Assembly (NCBI RefSeq): GCF_900626075.1
Contig: NZ_UYZY01000005.1
Span: forward strand, 310,001-374,000
DNA from: Clostridium transplantifaecale
GTDB taxonomy: Bacteria; Bacillota; Clostridia; Lachnospirales; Lachnospiraceae
Reading direction: 5' to 3'
DNA length: 64,000 nucleotides
The position numbers were made by a program, and so were the translations under genes. The notes beneath the pieces were generated by a model. That model was not told the origin of the DNA, did no database searches, and saw only the letters and a list, made by a program, of their open reading frames with translations. Positions 42,601 through 48,567 of the stretch are shown here, one piece after another (position 1 is the stretch's first letter; every line of letters begins with the position of its first letter).

Positions 42601-43470
42601 ATGAGCTATCAGGATGTACTCTCTAAATTCGATGAGCTGATTCTTGCAGCCAAAGACGGTTTCTCCTCTCAGGAATATCTGGATGCACTTTTAAACGTTT
42701 CGGGCAACAGCGATACGGCATCGGCATTGGAAAACATACAAAGCCAGATATCCGGTTCTTACGAGGATTTCAAAGCTTACCTGCAAGCGGCACACTTAAA
42801 CAACGAATTAATATTAAAGTATACATCCACCTGGGAGGAAATTAAAAAGACCCTGGAGGAACAGCTGGTAGCACTGAAGAAGATGGCTGAGGAAGAGGCT
42901 AAGAAAGTTTCTGATTCCAAGCCGTCCTCCGGAGGTAAGGGAGGTAAAGGCCACTCTTCTTCCAAAGGACCGAACTGGAATACACCGGATGGAGCAGCAG
43001 AAGGCCCGGCAAAAGAAATTGAGGAACGGGAAAAAGCAAAGAATTCTCACAAAGATGGACTTGAAAGCAGCCCGGTTGGGCGTACTGTCAGCAGCAACAC
43101 TGAATTTATCAGAACACTGGGACTTCGAAAACTCAATCCGGAAGAGATCGCCTCTATCCTTCATGAAGGAGAGGTCGTAGTTAACCCGGAGCAGATTGAT
43201 CAGGTGGCGGAAAATTTTAATGCGCTGGAAAAACTGGCACTGAGTGAAGAACAAAAGCGGCATTTACTTCAGTATTCTTCTCAAATACCGGTCAGCTTAC
43301 CGGAATTTGCCCCTTTTAAGCAGGCATATAATCCGTCGGCTACAGTAAAAGAATTTAATTTTAACATGGGTGACATTAATTTGAACAGTGTTGATAATAC
43401 ACAGAAGCTGGTAGATACCATTGCCAGAGAATTTGACTCGGCATTATGTCAAAAATTTTCCAAATACTAA
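36670..43470 (+). CDS. Giant tape-measure-like tail protein, 2266 residues
   Basis: The intact frame encodes a protein organised like a phage tail tape measure. It has a helical N-terminus, then a TP901-type core (about residues 230-540: ALDDSMTGLYKVADEI, SAGNMLKTVSMRLRGLTED) and hydrophobic helices around 560-600 and 700-730 (AIFLSNPIGISLMALSVGIG). Very long coiled coils span about 1400-2000. The C-terminal block NPEEIASILHEGEVVVNPEQ is the usual end motif of Firmicutes tape measures. Within the coiled coil an 80-residue unit ending in EEILNLPVRRIE / KQILDIPLNKIN is present twice. No peptidase or lysozyme domain was recognised. GGAGG precedes the ATG. It lacks the usual tail neighbours apart from one small gene. 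Confidence 0.8.
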   Translation: MNNDFRISLIAILDKTMSKRMIKNDLKSFDGQLFVKVIANINKTLSKRALTQSLRELTNLNVSVKTKLNQSTSEAQLKKQIKTLQTKIEDLDIRLKANTGQLKESVKQAGVSAQKIASQTPIEYKVLIKKDKLVSDLSLLAKQNSKLFTNSAATQKYGKLLNDAYNASTSGDIKKLTLGMAAFKNELKATNLSGLTLTDTFKKAVGRTGELISATSMVAVAYSQARKAYTEVNALDDSMTGLYKVADEINSREDFPAYLDKSIKKARELAVETKSLISSVTDWKKIGFSLGLSEELAEVSTKFEKTGDMSIEKAMSTLISTLQAFKDIDGLTEEQYSERALAIADKINNISNTRGIDAEEISDALKNSATTLQEGNNDLNQSIAMIAAGNQIFQSSSEAGNMLKTVSMRLRGLTEDGEKAEESVAMLQETILNLTNGKVDIMLDENTFKSTYDILLEISKVYNSLSDNSQSLLLEKIAGNQSGVPMAAMLQNMSEAEEIYKDVLNSVGSVDREFQRYQEGASAAITRFKETLVYTYTGILSGDMTKSIANVGTSILDLVNKFNLLQSSLIGIAATGAVKSIVAISTAGVSAAMQMSTLGDAIKRIESLPIDAGKRKTALKNIGKASKSLSDSQNKLLLSNKALSQSDRMNILTGQDVARAKQKEKLATLGLTQVTEGQAVANVKAATSTFSLKAALTGLGATMKAIFLSNPIGISLMALSVGIGAVSGKYHEFKQAIDDARQTSIEAADAAAMQANKLNELYMQYENLAGVTDRTSSQEQEFKTAIEQITLALGDKAKVLEGLTVGTEEYSEALKEATQAEIEEQYAAAVRGRKAAEDTLHDATWSTWSGSKIDVPLNVNMTGVEKHVQALGIVRTMLNDFEKETSQGIKWAPEHPENMDSVVEYYSALVKARERLTLQSKVLNNDAILESDIYKKIDKSISDVSESVKTYTKNKYEELKLEYEYHNGIPTTVEDFNSMKDALLNASGAGEGLKRVYNELLSKDFSFLATQAIQEVPKASDGKTLLPWTEDQNKKIDEYQSKIKSLIEAQMSLADGTMTKSGALDLIQEYGIDPSKVEMSTGAFIGLREELERIAKLSLNNISSKLEEMLKGGFIDESAFSMLSQSFHDMAYNIDENANSLSTWKKQLQDSRTSISDISVILKDLDENGINNLSSSSVDKIISNYPGLLSYLSKEKELRNGLNQELERQETSAKSAYLNMMQADETFYQQILQNESNKVVAVNNTINSIVNGNAQLVNMLGGYYNTDLGNFKSLAEAKAKIEETLIKNCAAAWARYYRVQVVDGVATTNALDGGVHSGEEAAARSAAIASASAYNQAIKSLDSLANISVGVADIGKIDSKGNGGNSQKAKEEQKKVLDWIPAALDHVEKERQKVVDIIEDENVAYEKQLSLTHELLANDEEVIRVNKEALDIYLSQWEAIRQKIIEAFGETEGNALISKIMMGSTFAEDWKNEFSYDPDDKTMSAKMKLLEDGEEAFATYTKQDEKYRNKVKEHTEDLKRQFEIRVNIIKESLEDLKSEMSQIESEISLKEITGRIITESDYRDMINLADGQIDLQYEQIDALEEYLDELDEGSAEWYNVKSQISSCKDAIRQCEENQAKWNEEILNLPVRRIERYLELLGFIKQDLRNFIDEQSSLGRDTSQEQLQKLIELSSKQIEKLNEEHEELVKKLSNYDYGSDKFNEVQKSIQDCENEMSSLIQEQIQYNKQILDIPLNKINDLKEQLNSIKGALDSVTGDYDTAISAVINTIEKEIDSYNDMKEAAEESYEARIKPLQDELDLLNKTNEARQIQLDAEQSLYDLERAKNQKTTQVVENGEIVYREDIDAVRNANKAHEDALYNKAKYELEQQIESLEKERDDLLESYDGQIAKLNEIKDRWSEIADNIRDANEAAHASDILGAGWEDKVTTGNDKDIYDAMVKNYEAAEAQKEMYQKQIDAAEKVSSLMEQYIAAFQSGTMSYQDVLSKFDELILAAKDGFSSQEYLDALLNVSGNSDTASALENIQSQISGSYEDFKAYLQAAHLNNELILKYTSTWEEIKKTLEEQLVALKKMAEEEAKKVSDSKPSSGGKGGKGHSSSKGPNWNTPDGAAEGPAKEIEEREKAKNSHKDGLESSPVGRTVSSNTEFIRTLGLRKLNPEEIASILHEGEVVVNPEQIDQVAENFNALEKLALSEEQKRHLLQYSSQIPVSLPEFAPFKQAYNPSATVKEFNFNMGDINLNSVDNTQKLVDTIAREFDSALCQKFSKY

Positions 43471-43530
43471 AATGATTAGAGGATGCCTGGTTCTTTGGGC
43501 ATCCTTTTCTAACAAGAGGTGAAATATAAT

Positions 43531-43806
43531 ATGAATTATTCAGAATTAGTTCAATACATAGCAGAGAAAACGACGGCACAAGTTGATAAAATGATAAAGA
43601 AAGAAGTAAATTCCGATAAGACTTTTACGGCCCAGATTACCGAGACGGTAAATGCCACTACGTGCCGCGTGTTATATTGCGGAAATACCTTTACGGTTTC
43701 TAATATCATGCAATGCGATGCCGGTGATGTAGTGCGTGTCTGTGCTCCATGTAATAATTGGACGGATTTATTTGTTGTAGAAAACAAAACAAAACGGACC
43801 AGATAA
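43531..43806 (+). CDS. Small tail-associated protein
   Basis: This 91-residue protein has a helical N-terminus (MNYSELVQYIAEKTTAQVDK) and a beta-rich remainder with three cysteines (ATTCRVLYCGNTFTVSNI, VRVCAPCNNWTDLFVVENK). The beta part resembles small OB-like phage proteins encoded next to tail genes, but I cannot name the family. The start follows AGAGGTGA; a GTG four codons earlier is possible. It is the last intact gene of the tail-like segment. Confidence 0.65.
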   Translation: MNYSELVQYIAEKTTAQVDKMIKKEVNSDKTFTAQITETVNATTCRVLYCGNTFTVSNIMQCDAGDVVRVCAPCNNWTDLFVVENKTKRTR

Positions 43807-43834
43807 ATTAAAGCTGATGGTATCCTGAACCGCT

Positions 43835-43918
43835 TTTATCAATGATTCCATCTCCCTGAATCACAAGTTGGTGGGAATTGTGGGCGGCGGTACGGCCGAT
43901 ATAGGAGAAACGATTCTT
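43835..43918 (+). pseudogene. Deleted 2-hydroxyacid dehydrogenase remnant
   Basis: The first 50 bases match the dehydrogenase gene around 28608-28660 (the stretch before its GIVGGG motif). The next 30 match it around 29057-29094 (HVGGGTADIGET). The two pieces join at a shared GTGGGCGG. About 400 bases are thus missing. The matching parts differ at roughly one base in nine, so this is a diverged paralogue, not a recent copy. It marks the right edge of the tail-like segment. Confidence 0.75.
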
Positions 43919-43933
43919 ATTGTCCTTCAAAAT

Positions 43934-43954
43934 AGGGACGCCATTGGCGTCCCT
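43934..43954. terminator. Hairpin terminator after the secreted protein gene
   Basis: AGGGACGCC and GGCGTCCCT pair perfectly around a three-base loop. For the minus-strand gene next to it the stem is followed by ATTTT. It may serve both strands. Confidence 0.7.
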
Positions 43955-43973
43955 CACTCTATGAAATCATATT

Positions 43974-44471
43974 CTACAACCCGTTCACTCTGTTCCATTC
44001 CTCGTCTGACATAAAGGTATGATTACTTCGGATATCATTAATTATATTAGCCGTTTCTGATGGATCGCAATATGTTGCTAAAAATAGACTGGCATACTTT
44101 TCAAAGTCTTCCTGACTTTCAAATATTCCATCTTCATACCATGAAATAAGCTCTGCTATTGTATCCTGTTTCATTTCTTCTTGTGTCTTTTGAGGTATTC
44201 TTTCGATCCATGCACCGTTTACATCTACTGTGTAACCATCACTTGTCACTGTATCTGTCTCCAGATATCCAAAAACATCAAAATGATATGATTTCCCATC
44301 TATAGTTTCCCAACAATCGACAGGGTATGTACCATCGTCCCTCTGATACCACTGTAGTATTCCAAACTCTGGGTCTTTCTGCCATTGTCCTGCAAACGCC
44401 ATCATGGTAAATGAAAACGTTAAACATAAAACAGTTCCTAGTGTCGCTAATTTCTTGATTACATTTTTCAT
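43974..44471 (-). CDS. Secreted protein with a wall-binding-like repeat
   Basis: This 165-residue protein has a clear signal peptide (KKLATLGTVLCLTFSFTMMAFAG). A tryptophan-aromatic unit follows (QWQKDPEFGILQWYQRDDG, then WETIDGKSYHFDVFGYLETD), like the choline-binding or glucan-binding repeats of clostridial surface proteins. The C-terminal half is helical and acidic. The repeat would hold it at the cell wall; the rest has no recognised function. AAGGAGAATC precedes the ATG. It reads opposite to the tail genes. Confidence 0.75.
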   Translation of the reverse strand: MKNVIKKLATLGTVLCLTFSFTMMAFAGQWQKDPEFGILQWYQRDDGTYPVDCWETIDGKSYHFDVFGYLETDTVTSDGYTVDVNGAWIERIPQKTQEEMKQDTIAELISWYEDGIFESQEDFEKYASLFLATYCDPSETANIINDIRSNHTFMSDEEWNRVNGL

Positions 44472-44556
44472 ACTGATTCTCCTTATATATAATATTTTAT
44501 TTATTACATTTATTTATCCATGGCCCCATCTGAACCAACATTGTTACCATCTGGGG

Positions 44557-45012
44557 TCACTGTTGCCACCCCTCTGCTGTTTTTGCTTTGGCCACATTTA
44601 GTTTTTCATATGCTGAATCGGATGCTGTATGACTGGCCTCATTTAAATATCCACTATTAAACTCTGATTCAGGATTTGTTTCTGTGGAAAATATCCCATC
44701 TGATGTCAGACTGCCTACCAATCTATATTTGTTCAAAACCTGACCAAATTCACCCGTCACTGAATTATCATCTGTAGGAGCATACACGTTAGCTGAACCA
44801 TTCACAAAGTTCCCTGATCTTGCATATCCCTGAAGGCCATCAGAATTTTTTACAGGAGGAAATTCTTCAAGTACTATTTGAACCCTTGTTCCATCATATT
44901 TTAATGCTGTATAAATTAAACCTATATCTGATTGTAACACACTATAATACGCATATCCATATGGATCATTTATAAAAAATATAAAATGAGTAAAACAGAT
45001 TACATAAAGGTG
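44557..45012 (-). pseudogene. Truncated gene of unknown function
   Basis: The frame is open for about 150 codons but has no ATG with a ribosome-binding site. An internal GTG at 44940 would give 127 residues with no site. The sequence is soluble and rich in Asn, Ser and Tyr (INDPYGYAYYSVLQSD, then YARSGNFVNGSANVY). It appears to be the 3' part of a gene whose start was lost at the junction with GC-rich DNA near 45000-45110. That short GC-rich patch is itself unlike its surroundings and holds no gene. Confidence 0.45.
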
Positions 45013-45116
45013 TCAGAGCAGCGGCCGCACTGAAAAACGCAGAGACTGTCCGTCAGCCAGACACGCAGCGCTGGTGCATACCGGGGAAGACCCCAAGACA
45101 TTTTCCAGATAGGATG

Positions 45117-45125
45117 TGATATAAT
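45117..45125 (+). promoter_or_regulatory. Extended -10 promoter of the two-gene module
   Basis: TGATATAAT is a perfect extended -10 element (TGnTATAAT) 28 bases before the start codon. No convincing -35 is present, which is acceptable for extended -10 promoters. Confidence 0.5.
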
Positions 45126-45152
45126 GTAAAAAATGTCGATTGGGAGGGCGCT

Positions 45153-46040
45153 ATGCAGAGGACTATATATGCATACGATATAAGTATTAATCCACAAAGA
45201 GGGAAAAATACAAAGGTGTTGGAAAACTATGAAAAAGATTTTATGATTGTGTTACAGCGACTTTGCCGTCGAAAAAAGCAAAATAAAATAATAAAATATG
45301 AGAAAGATAGAAAAATTTTATATCTTGATTCAATATCACATAATGAAAGCTCACATACAATTAAAATGAAGTTTATTTCTGCCAAATATGGTGTGGTTAG
45401 AAATGTGATGAATACTATAACGTGTATTGAGCGCGGGCGATTAAAACAAAAACCAGATGGAGATTTAGAAAAGAATCATTTGATAATTAAATTTGAAGAA
45501 AATAATCAGGCCGTTATGTTATACGAATATAATAAAGACGGGATAGGGTTTCCAAAACTTATCGATTATATAAATGAGAAAATAAAAGAGATACACGAGA
45601 AGAAAAAAGACTTTATTTATTATCATCTGACATATAAATCCATTGTCTCTAGCGATTTTCTGAAATCATTAGAAAAGTTGAAAAGAGTAAAAGCAGTTAC
45701 TCTTACAATAGATCAGGATGAAATCGGAGTTTCTGAAACAAAGAGCTTTGCAGGGAGGAATGATATTTCTGAAGATATAGATATTGTATTAAAACCAGCG
45801 GCAAGAGGGCTAGCTATTAGAGGAAATACTGTTAAAGAATTTTATAAAATGTATAATGATAAAAGTATGCCTATAAAAAGAATAACAGTAAAAGGGGATC
45901 GGGACACAAAAGATCCTTTAACTTTCGACACCGAAAAGATGAAAGAAAAATATCCAATAGATGTAATAGAAGAATCGACAGGTGAGGTAAATACAGAAGA
46001 CCTTTTTAATGAAATGGGGAAGCTGTGTCAGTATTTTTAA
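45153..46040 (+). CDS. Unrecognised cytosolic protein, first gene of a two-gene module
   Basis: This 295-residue soluble protein is rich in Lys, Asp and Ile, and I can place it in no family. The N-terminus (TIYAYDISINPQRGKNTKVL) and a central strand-helix pattern (TLTIDQDEIGVSE) suggest an alpha/beta fold. The C-terminus has the motif RITVKGDRDTKDPLTFD. GGGAGGGCG precedes the ATG. Its stop is 11 bases before the membrane-protein gene, so the pair should be cotranscribed. Position in an island beside a toxin-antitoxin pair, with an AT-rich composition, is typical of phage-defence or abortive-infection genes. That role is inference. Confidence 0.6.
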   Translation: MQRTIYAYDISINPQRGKNTKVLENYEKDFMIVLQRLCRRKKQNKIIKYEKDRKILYLDSISHNESSHTIKMKFISAKYGVVRNVMNTITCIERGRLKQKPDGDLEKNHLIIKFEENNQAVMLYEYNKDGIGFPKLIDYINEKIKEIHEKKKDFIYYHLTYKSIVSSDFLKSLEKLKRVKAVTLTIDQDEIGVSETKSFAGRNDISEDIDIVLKPAARGLAIRGNTVKEFYKMYNDKSMPIKRITVKGDRDTKDPLTFDTEKMKEKYPIDVIEESTGEVNTEDLFNEMGKLCQYF

Positions 46041-46051
46041 GGAGAATCTAT

Positions 46052-46603
46052 ATGCATAATCTGTATGAAATTATAGATCCTATAAAAGATTTTTATAGCA
46101 TGCGACATAAGCAACAGACGGAAATTGTGGCGTATATTTTATTGCCTTTTATTGTAGGGATTATATTTTTGATTTTCGATAATATATTTTATACGAGAAG
46201 AATGTTTTGCTTGGACGATTTTGTCTTAGATTTATTAAATCAATTAATTACCATGCTCGTTCTGTTTATAAGTTTTAGCATGGCATATTTGTCTATGATA
46301 ATCACTAGTAGTAGTAAAAATATTGAAAATCTTAAAGGCACATTTTCTAAAAAGTATGTTTTAAAAAAAACCAAAGATTATTGTAGTTTGTATCAAGTTA
46401 TTGTATGTGAAATTACATATATGTTGGTTTTTGATATAATATTTTTGCTCATGATTTTTTTTGAAAAATTTTACATATATTTAGCAAGCGATGGAAGCAT
46501 TAAACTAATAATTTCAATTAATATTACATTATTAGTTCATGTATTATTAGTAATGCTAGTATCAGTTAAAGACATATATTATTCATTTTGGCGTTCAGTT
46601 TAG
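46052..46603 (+). CDS. Four-helix membrane protein, second gene of the module
   Basis: The 183-residue product has four hydrophobic segments (VAYILLPFIVGIIFLIF; LITMLVLFISFSMAYLSMII; ITYMLVFDIIFLLMIFF; ISINITLLVHVLLVMLV). Between the second and third helices is a polar loop rich in lysine (SKNIENLKGTFSKKYVLKKT). AAGGAGAATC precedes the ATG. A small membrane partner downstream of a soluble protein is a common defence layout (sensor plus membrane effector). The last codons lie inside a 42-base tandem duplication. Confidence 0.6.
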   Translation: MHNLYEIIDPIKDFYSMRHKQQTEIVAYILLPFIVGIIFLIFDNIFYTRRMFCLDDFVLDLLNQLITMLVLFISFSMAYLSMIITSSSKNIENLKGTFSKKYVLKKTKDYCSLYQVIVCEITYMLVFDIIFLLMIFFEKFYIYLASDGSIKLIISINITLLVHVLLVMLVSVKDIYYSFWRSV

Positions 46604-46659
46604 TGTGAATTAGCAGAATATTATTCATTTTGGCGTTCAGTTTAGTGTGAATTAGCAGA
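46576..46659 (+). repeat. Perfect 42-base tandem duplication
   Basis: The unit starting ATATTATTCATTTTGG and ending TTAGCAGA is present twice without a mismatch. The first copy covers the last codons and stop of the membrane-protein gene; the second is untranslated. The identity points to a recent duplication. Confidence 0.9.
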
Positions 46660-46684
46660 GCCACCCACCCGTGGCTCTTTTTCT
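46658..46684 (+). terminator. Terminator of the two-gene module
   Basis: GAGCCAC and GTGGCTC enclose a six-base loop and are followed by TTTTT. Confidence 0.85.
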
Positions 46685-46770
46685 GTATTCAAGGCCAATC
46701 TATTCCTACTTGAAAAATAGAATCTGTATCGTTTCTTCATATCCTTACACGTATAGTATGTATGAATGTG

Positions 46771-46799
46771 TTGACAATACGTGCTACACGTGCTATCAT
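46771..46799 (+). promoter_or_regulatory. hicAB promoter with operator repeats
   Basis: TTGACA and TATCAT are 17 bases apart. Two direct copies of ACGTGCT, nine bases apart, fill the spacer, at the spot where a HicB-type antitoxin would bind for autoregulation. Confidence 0.7.
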
Positions 46800-46820
46800 A
46801 TAATCAGAAGGAGGAAAGAG

Positions 46821-47003
46821 ATGAGATTCAGAGAAGTAGAGAAAATGATTTTACAAGATGGCTGGTATGAAGTAAAACAAGTTGGATCTCATCATCAATA
46901 TAAACATCCAACAAAGACCGGAAAGGTTACGATACCAGAACATAAAGGGAAGGATATAAATTCCACAGTTGTAAAATCGATACTTAAGCAGGCGGGGCTG
47001 TAA
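46821..47003 (+). CDS. hicA: HicA-family mRNA interferase toxin
   Basis: This 60-residue double-stranded-RNA-binding-like toxin has FREVEKMILQDGWYEVKQVG, then SHHQYKHPTKTGKVTIPEH. The histidine in the GSHHQYKH stretch is the catalytic position, and the usual KDINSTVVKSILKQAGL tail follows. HicA cleaves mRNA and stops growth unless HicB is bound. The start follows AGAAGGAGGAAAG. It is paired with hicB 38 bases downstream. Confidence 0.95.
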   Translation: MRFREVEKMILQDGWYEVKQVGSHHQYKHPTKTGKVTIPEHKGKDINSTVVKSILKQAGL

Positions 47004-47041
47004 AGCCCCAATTGCCTGAATGAAAAACAGGAGGTGATAGA

Positions 47042-47446
47042 GTGAAATTAGTTTATCCAGCGGTATTTACTCCGTATGAAGATGAAAGCGGCGGTTATGT
47101 GGTGGAATTCCCAGATCTGCCTGGTTGCGTAACTGGTGGTGATAATATGGCTGAAGCAATCTTTATGGCAGAAGATGCCGCCAGTGGCTGGGTACTTACA
47201 GAACTGGAAGATGGACAGCAGGCTCCTAAGGCTTCCGAATTTTCGGCTGTATCCGTGGAACCTGGTCAGTTTGTAAATATGGTTGCGCTTGATATGGATG
47301 CATATGCTGCAAAATACGGAAAAAAGGCAGTCAAGAAGACGCTGACCATTCCAGCATGGCTTAACACTTATGCAGAAGAACACAATATCAGCTGCTCAGC
47401 TGTTTTGCAGGAAACACTCAGTAAGATGGCACAGTCATCAATATAA
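47042..47446 (+). CDS. hicB: HicB-family antitoxin
   Basis: This 134-residue antitoxin has the degenerate RNase-H-like N-terminal domain (YPAVFTPYEDESGGYVVEFP, then GCVTGGDNMAEAIFMAEDA) that blocks HicA. Its C-terminal ribbon-helix-helix segment (KTLTIPAWLNTYAEEHNIS) would bind the promoter repeats. The start is GTG after AGGAGGTGAT. It belongs to the longer HicB type with DNA-binding domain. Confidence 0.95.
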   Translation: MKLVYPAVFTPYEDESGGYVVEFPDLPGCVTGGDNMAEAIFMAEDAASGWVLTELEDGQQAPKASEFSAVSVEPGQFVNMVALDMDAYAAKYGKKAVKKTLTIPAWLNTYAEEHNISCSAVLQETLSKMAQSSI

Positions 47447-47805
47447 AATGAAGAATCTCATTTCGGCGCTCAGTTATCTGGGCGCTTCCCTTATGATGTT
47501 AAAGTGTCAGGTTGTTTTTCTGTAGAGCATCCCACCAATGGCAGGTAGAACAATAGTTGGGTCTATGGCCGGGGCGGTTGCTACCGGCCTTATTTATATC
47601 ATGGCCCAGTATGCCAAGTGAGGTGTTCGCTGCCGACGGACACATGCTGACAGGTTGTCAGAAGTGGAACGGGACTGTGGTGGGACCGGACGAGCCGGGA
47701 GATTGGTATTTTCTGGACAATACGGCTGGAGGGCCGTTGGAGGGCGCAGCATGGCACGAGAGAGCTGAGGGCGCTGGTGCCTGGGAGATATGGGAAGTAA
47801 AATAG
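47447..47805 (+). pseudogene. Degraded phage-like remnants
   Basis: Two short coding scraps are visible. One is a 27-residue hydrophobic piece (MAGRTIVGSMAGAVATGL, then IYIMAQYAK). The other ends a frame with DGHMLTGCQKWNGTVVGPDE, then GDWYFLDNTAGGPLEGAAWH, which looks like the C-terminus of a prophage surface or lysis protein. Neither has a proper start. This is probably residue of an older prophage. Confidence 0.35.
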
Positions 47806-47924
47806 TTACAAAATTAGCCCATTATCCGTTTGCTGGTTATAGGGGAAAAAACCATGCCTGCGTTATAATTAAAGAGGGCGACGCCCGGAGACACGATTCT
47901 CCACTGGCCTCGCCCCATATCCTA

Positions 47925-48040
47925 TTACTCCATTGGCCCCGGACCCTCAACCGGGGCCTCTTCTTTCAGCTCTTCAACAATTTTTCGCAGCTCTTCCCGT
48001 ATTTCCTCTCGGCAATGGGTTCTTTTTGGAGGGGATATGG
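47925..48040 (-). pseudogene. C-terminal remnant of a charged coiled-coil protein
   Basis: On the minus strand REEIREELRKIVEELKEE followed by APVEGPGPME and a stop is a convincing protein end. No start or ribosome-binding site lies upstream. The proline-glycine end also forms a GGCCCCGG/CCGGGGCC DNA hairpin. Confidence 0.4.
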
Positions 48041-48101
48041 AACAGAAAATAAAAAATGATTCTATTCCATAAATTCATTTTCAACGAGAATCGAGAAAAA
48101 T

Positions 48102-48137
48102 AAAAAACCCTTGCAAATATAGTATTTACAAGGGTTT
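48102..48137 (-). terminator. Terminator of the tRNA-Val/tRNA-Met unit
   Basis: Read on the minus strand, AAACCCTTG and CAAGGGTTT pair and are followed by TTTTATTTTT, right after the tRNA genes. Confidence 0.85.
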
Positions 48138-48142
48138 CTAAG

Positions 48143-48216
48143 TAGCGGAAGGGAGATTTGAACTCTCGACACCACGGGTATGAACCGTGTGCTCTAGCCA
48201 ACTGAGCTATTCCGCC
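48143..48216 (-). tRNA. tRNA-Met (CAT)
   Basis: The cloverleaf folds with acceptor GGCGGAA/TTCCGCT, D-stem GCTC/GAGC, anticodon stem CACGG/CCGTG around TTCATAC, and T-stem GAGAG/CTCCC with TTCAAAT. The anticodon CAT and the G1-U72 pair fit elongator methionine. CCA is not encoded. Confidence 0.92.
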
Positions 48217-48231
48217 ATATTTTGTTTTCAA

Positions 48232-48304
48232 TGGGGCCTATAGGGCTCGAACCTATGACCCTCTGCTTGTAAGGCAGATGCTCTCCCAGCTGAGCTAAGA
48301 CCCC
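48232..48304 (-). tRNA. tRNA-Val (TAC)
   Basis: The acceptor GGGGTCT pairs with AGGCCCC, the D-arm is GCTCAGCTGGGAGAGC, the anticodon stem TCTGC/GCAGA holds the loop CTTACAA with anticodon TAC, and the T-arm contains GGTTCGAGCC. It lies 15 bases upstream of tRNA-Met in the same transcript. CCA is not encoded. Confidence 0.95.
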
Positions 48305-48337
48305 ATTTGCATGTCCCTCAATCGCGACTGCTTAGAT

Positions 48338-48366
48338 AGTATAATATTTATTGTTCCAATTGTCAA
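48338..48366 (-). promoter_or_regulatory. Promoter of the tRNA pair
   Basis: On the minus strand a perfect TTGACA is followed after 17 bases by TATACT, just upstream of tRNA-Val. Confidence 0.85.
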
Positions 48367-48419
48367 TACTTTTTTGACAATATTTTATAGAAATTTTCTT
48401 CTCTTTTTACTATGAAGTA

Positions 48420-48428
48420 TGCTATAAT
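48420..48428 (+). promoter_or_regulatory. Extended -10 promoter before the lipid kinase gene
   Basis: TGCTATAAT is a perfect extended -10 element; TTCTCT lies 17 bases upstream of the hexamer as a weak -35. Confidence 0.55.
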
Positions 48429-48490
48429 TAAAAACAGTGAATAAAACAGAGGTTTTGCGGTCTTCTGCCTGCCGGCGGCCGCTTTAAAAT

Positions 48491-48538
48491 GTTACGGTTC
48501 ATAGCCCTGCAGTATTCGGCAGTTCTGCGAATAGTAAC
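48491..48538. repeat. Short GTTAC-type palindrome
   Basis: This 48-base sequence begins GTTACGGTTCATAGCCCTGC and ends GCGAATAGTAAC. Its inverted complement is clearly homologous to 52995-53040, and its ends resemble those of the 153-base element at 33061. It sits in the leader of the lipid kinase gene. Confidence 0.65.
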
Positions 48539-48567
48539 ATAAAATATACAGAACAACGGAGGCTGTG

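Noticed and set aside
36670..43806. Complete prophage
   Set aside because: There is no terminase, portal, capsid, tail tube, baseplate, lysis or integrase gene around the tape-measure gene, so it cannot be a complete prophage.
47974..48231. Minus-strand frame containing GGIAQLARAHGSYPWCREFK
   Set aside because: This is the familiar false translation of a tRNA gene; it runs through the tRNA-Met at 48143-48216.
48143..48304. tRNA genes as the attachment site of an integrated element
   Set aside because: I looked for a duplicated tRNA 3' end at the left edge of the island and near 43.9 kb and found none. No integrase gene is present.
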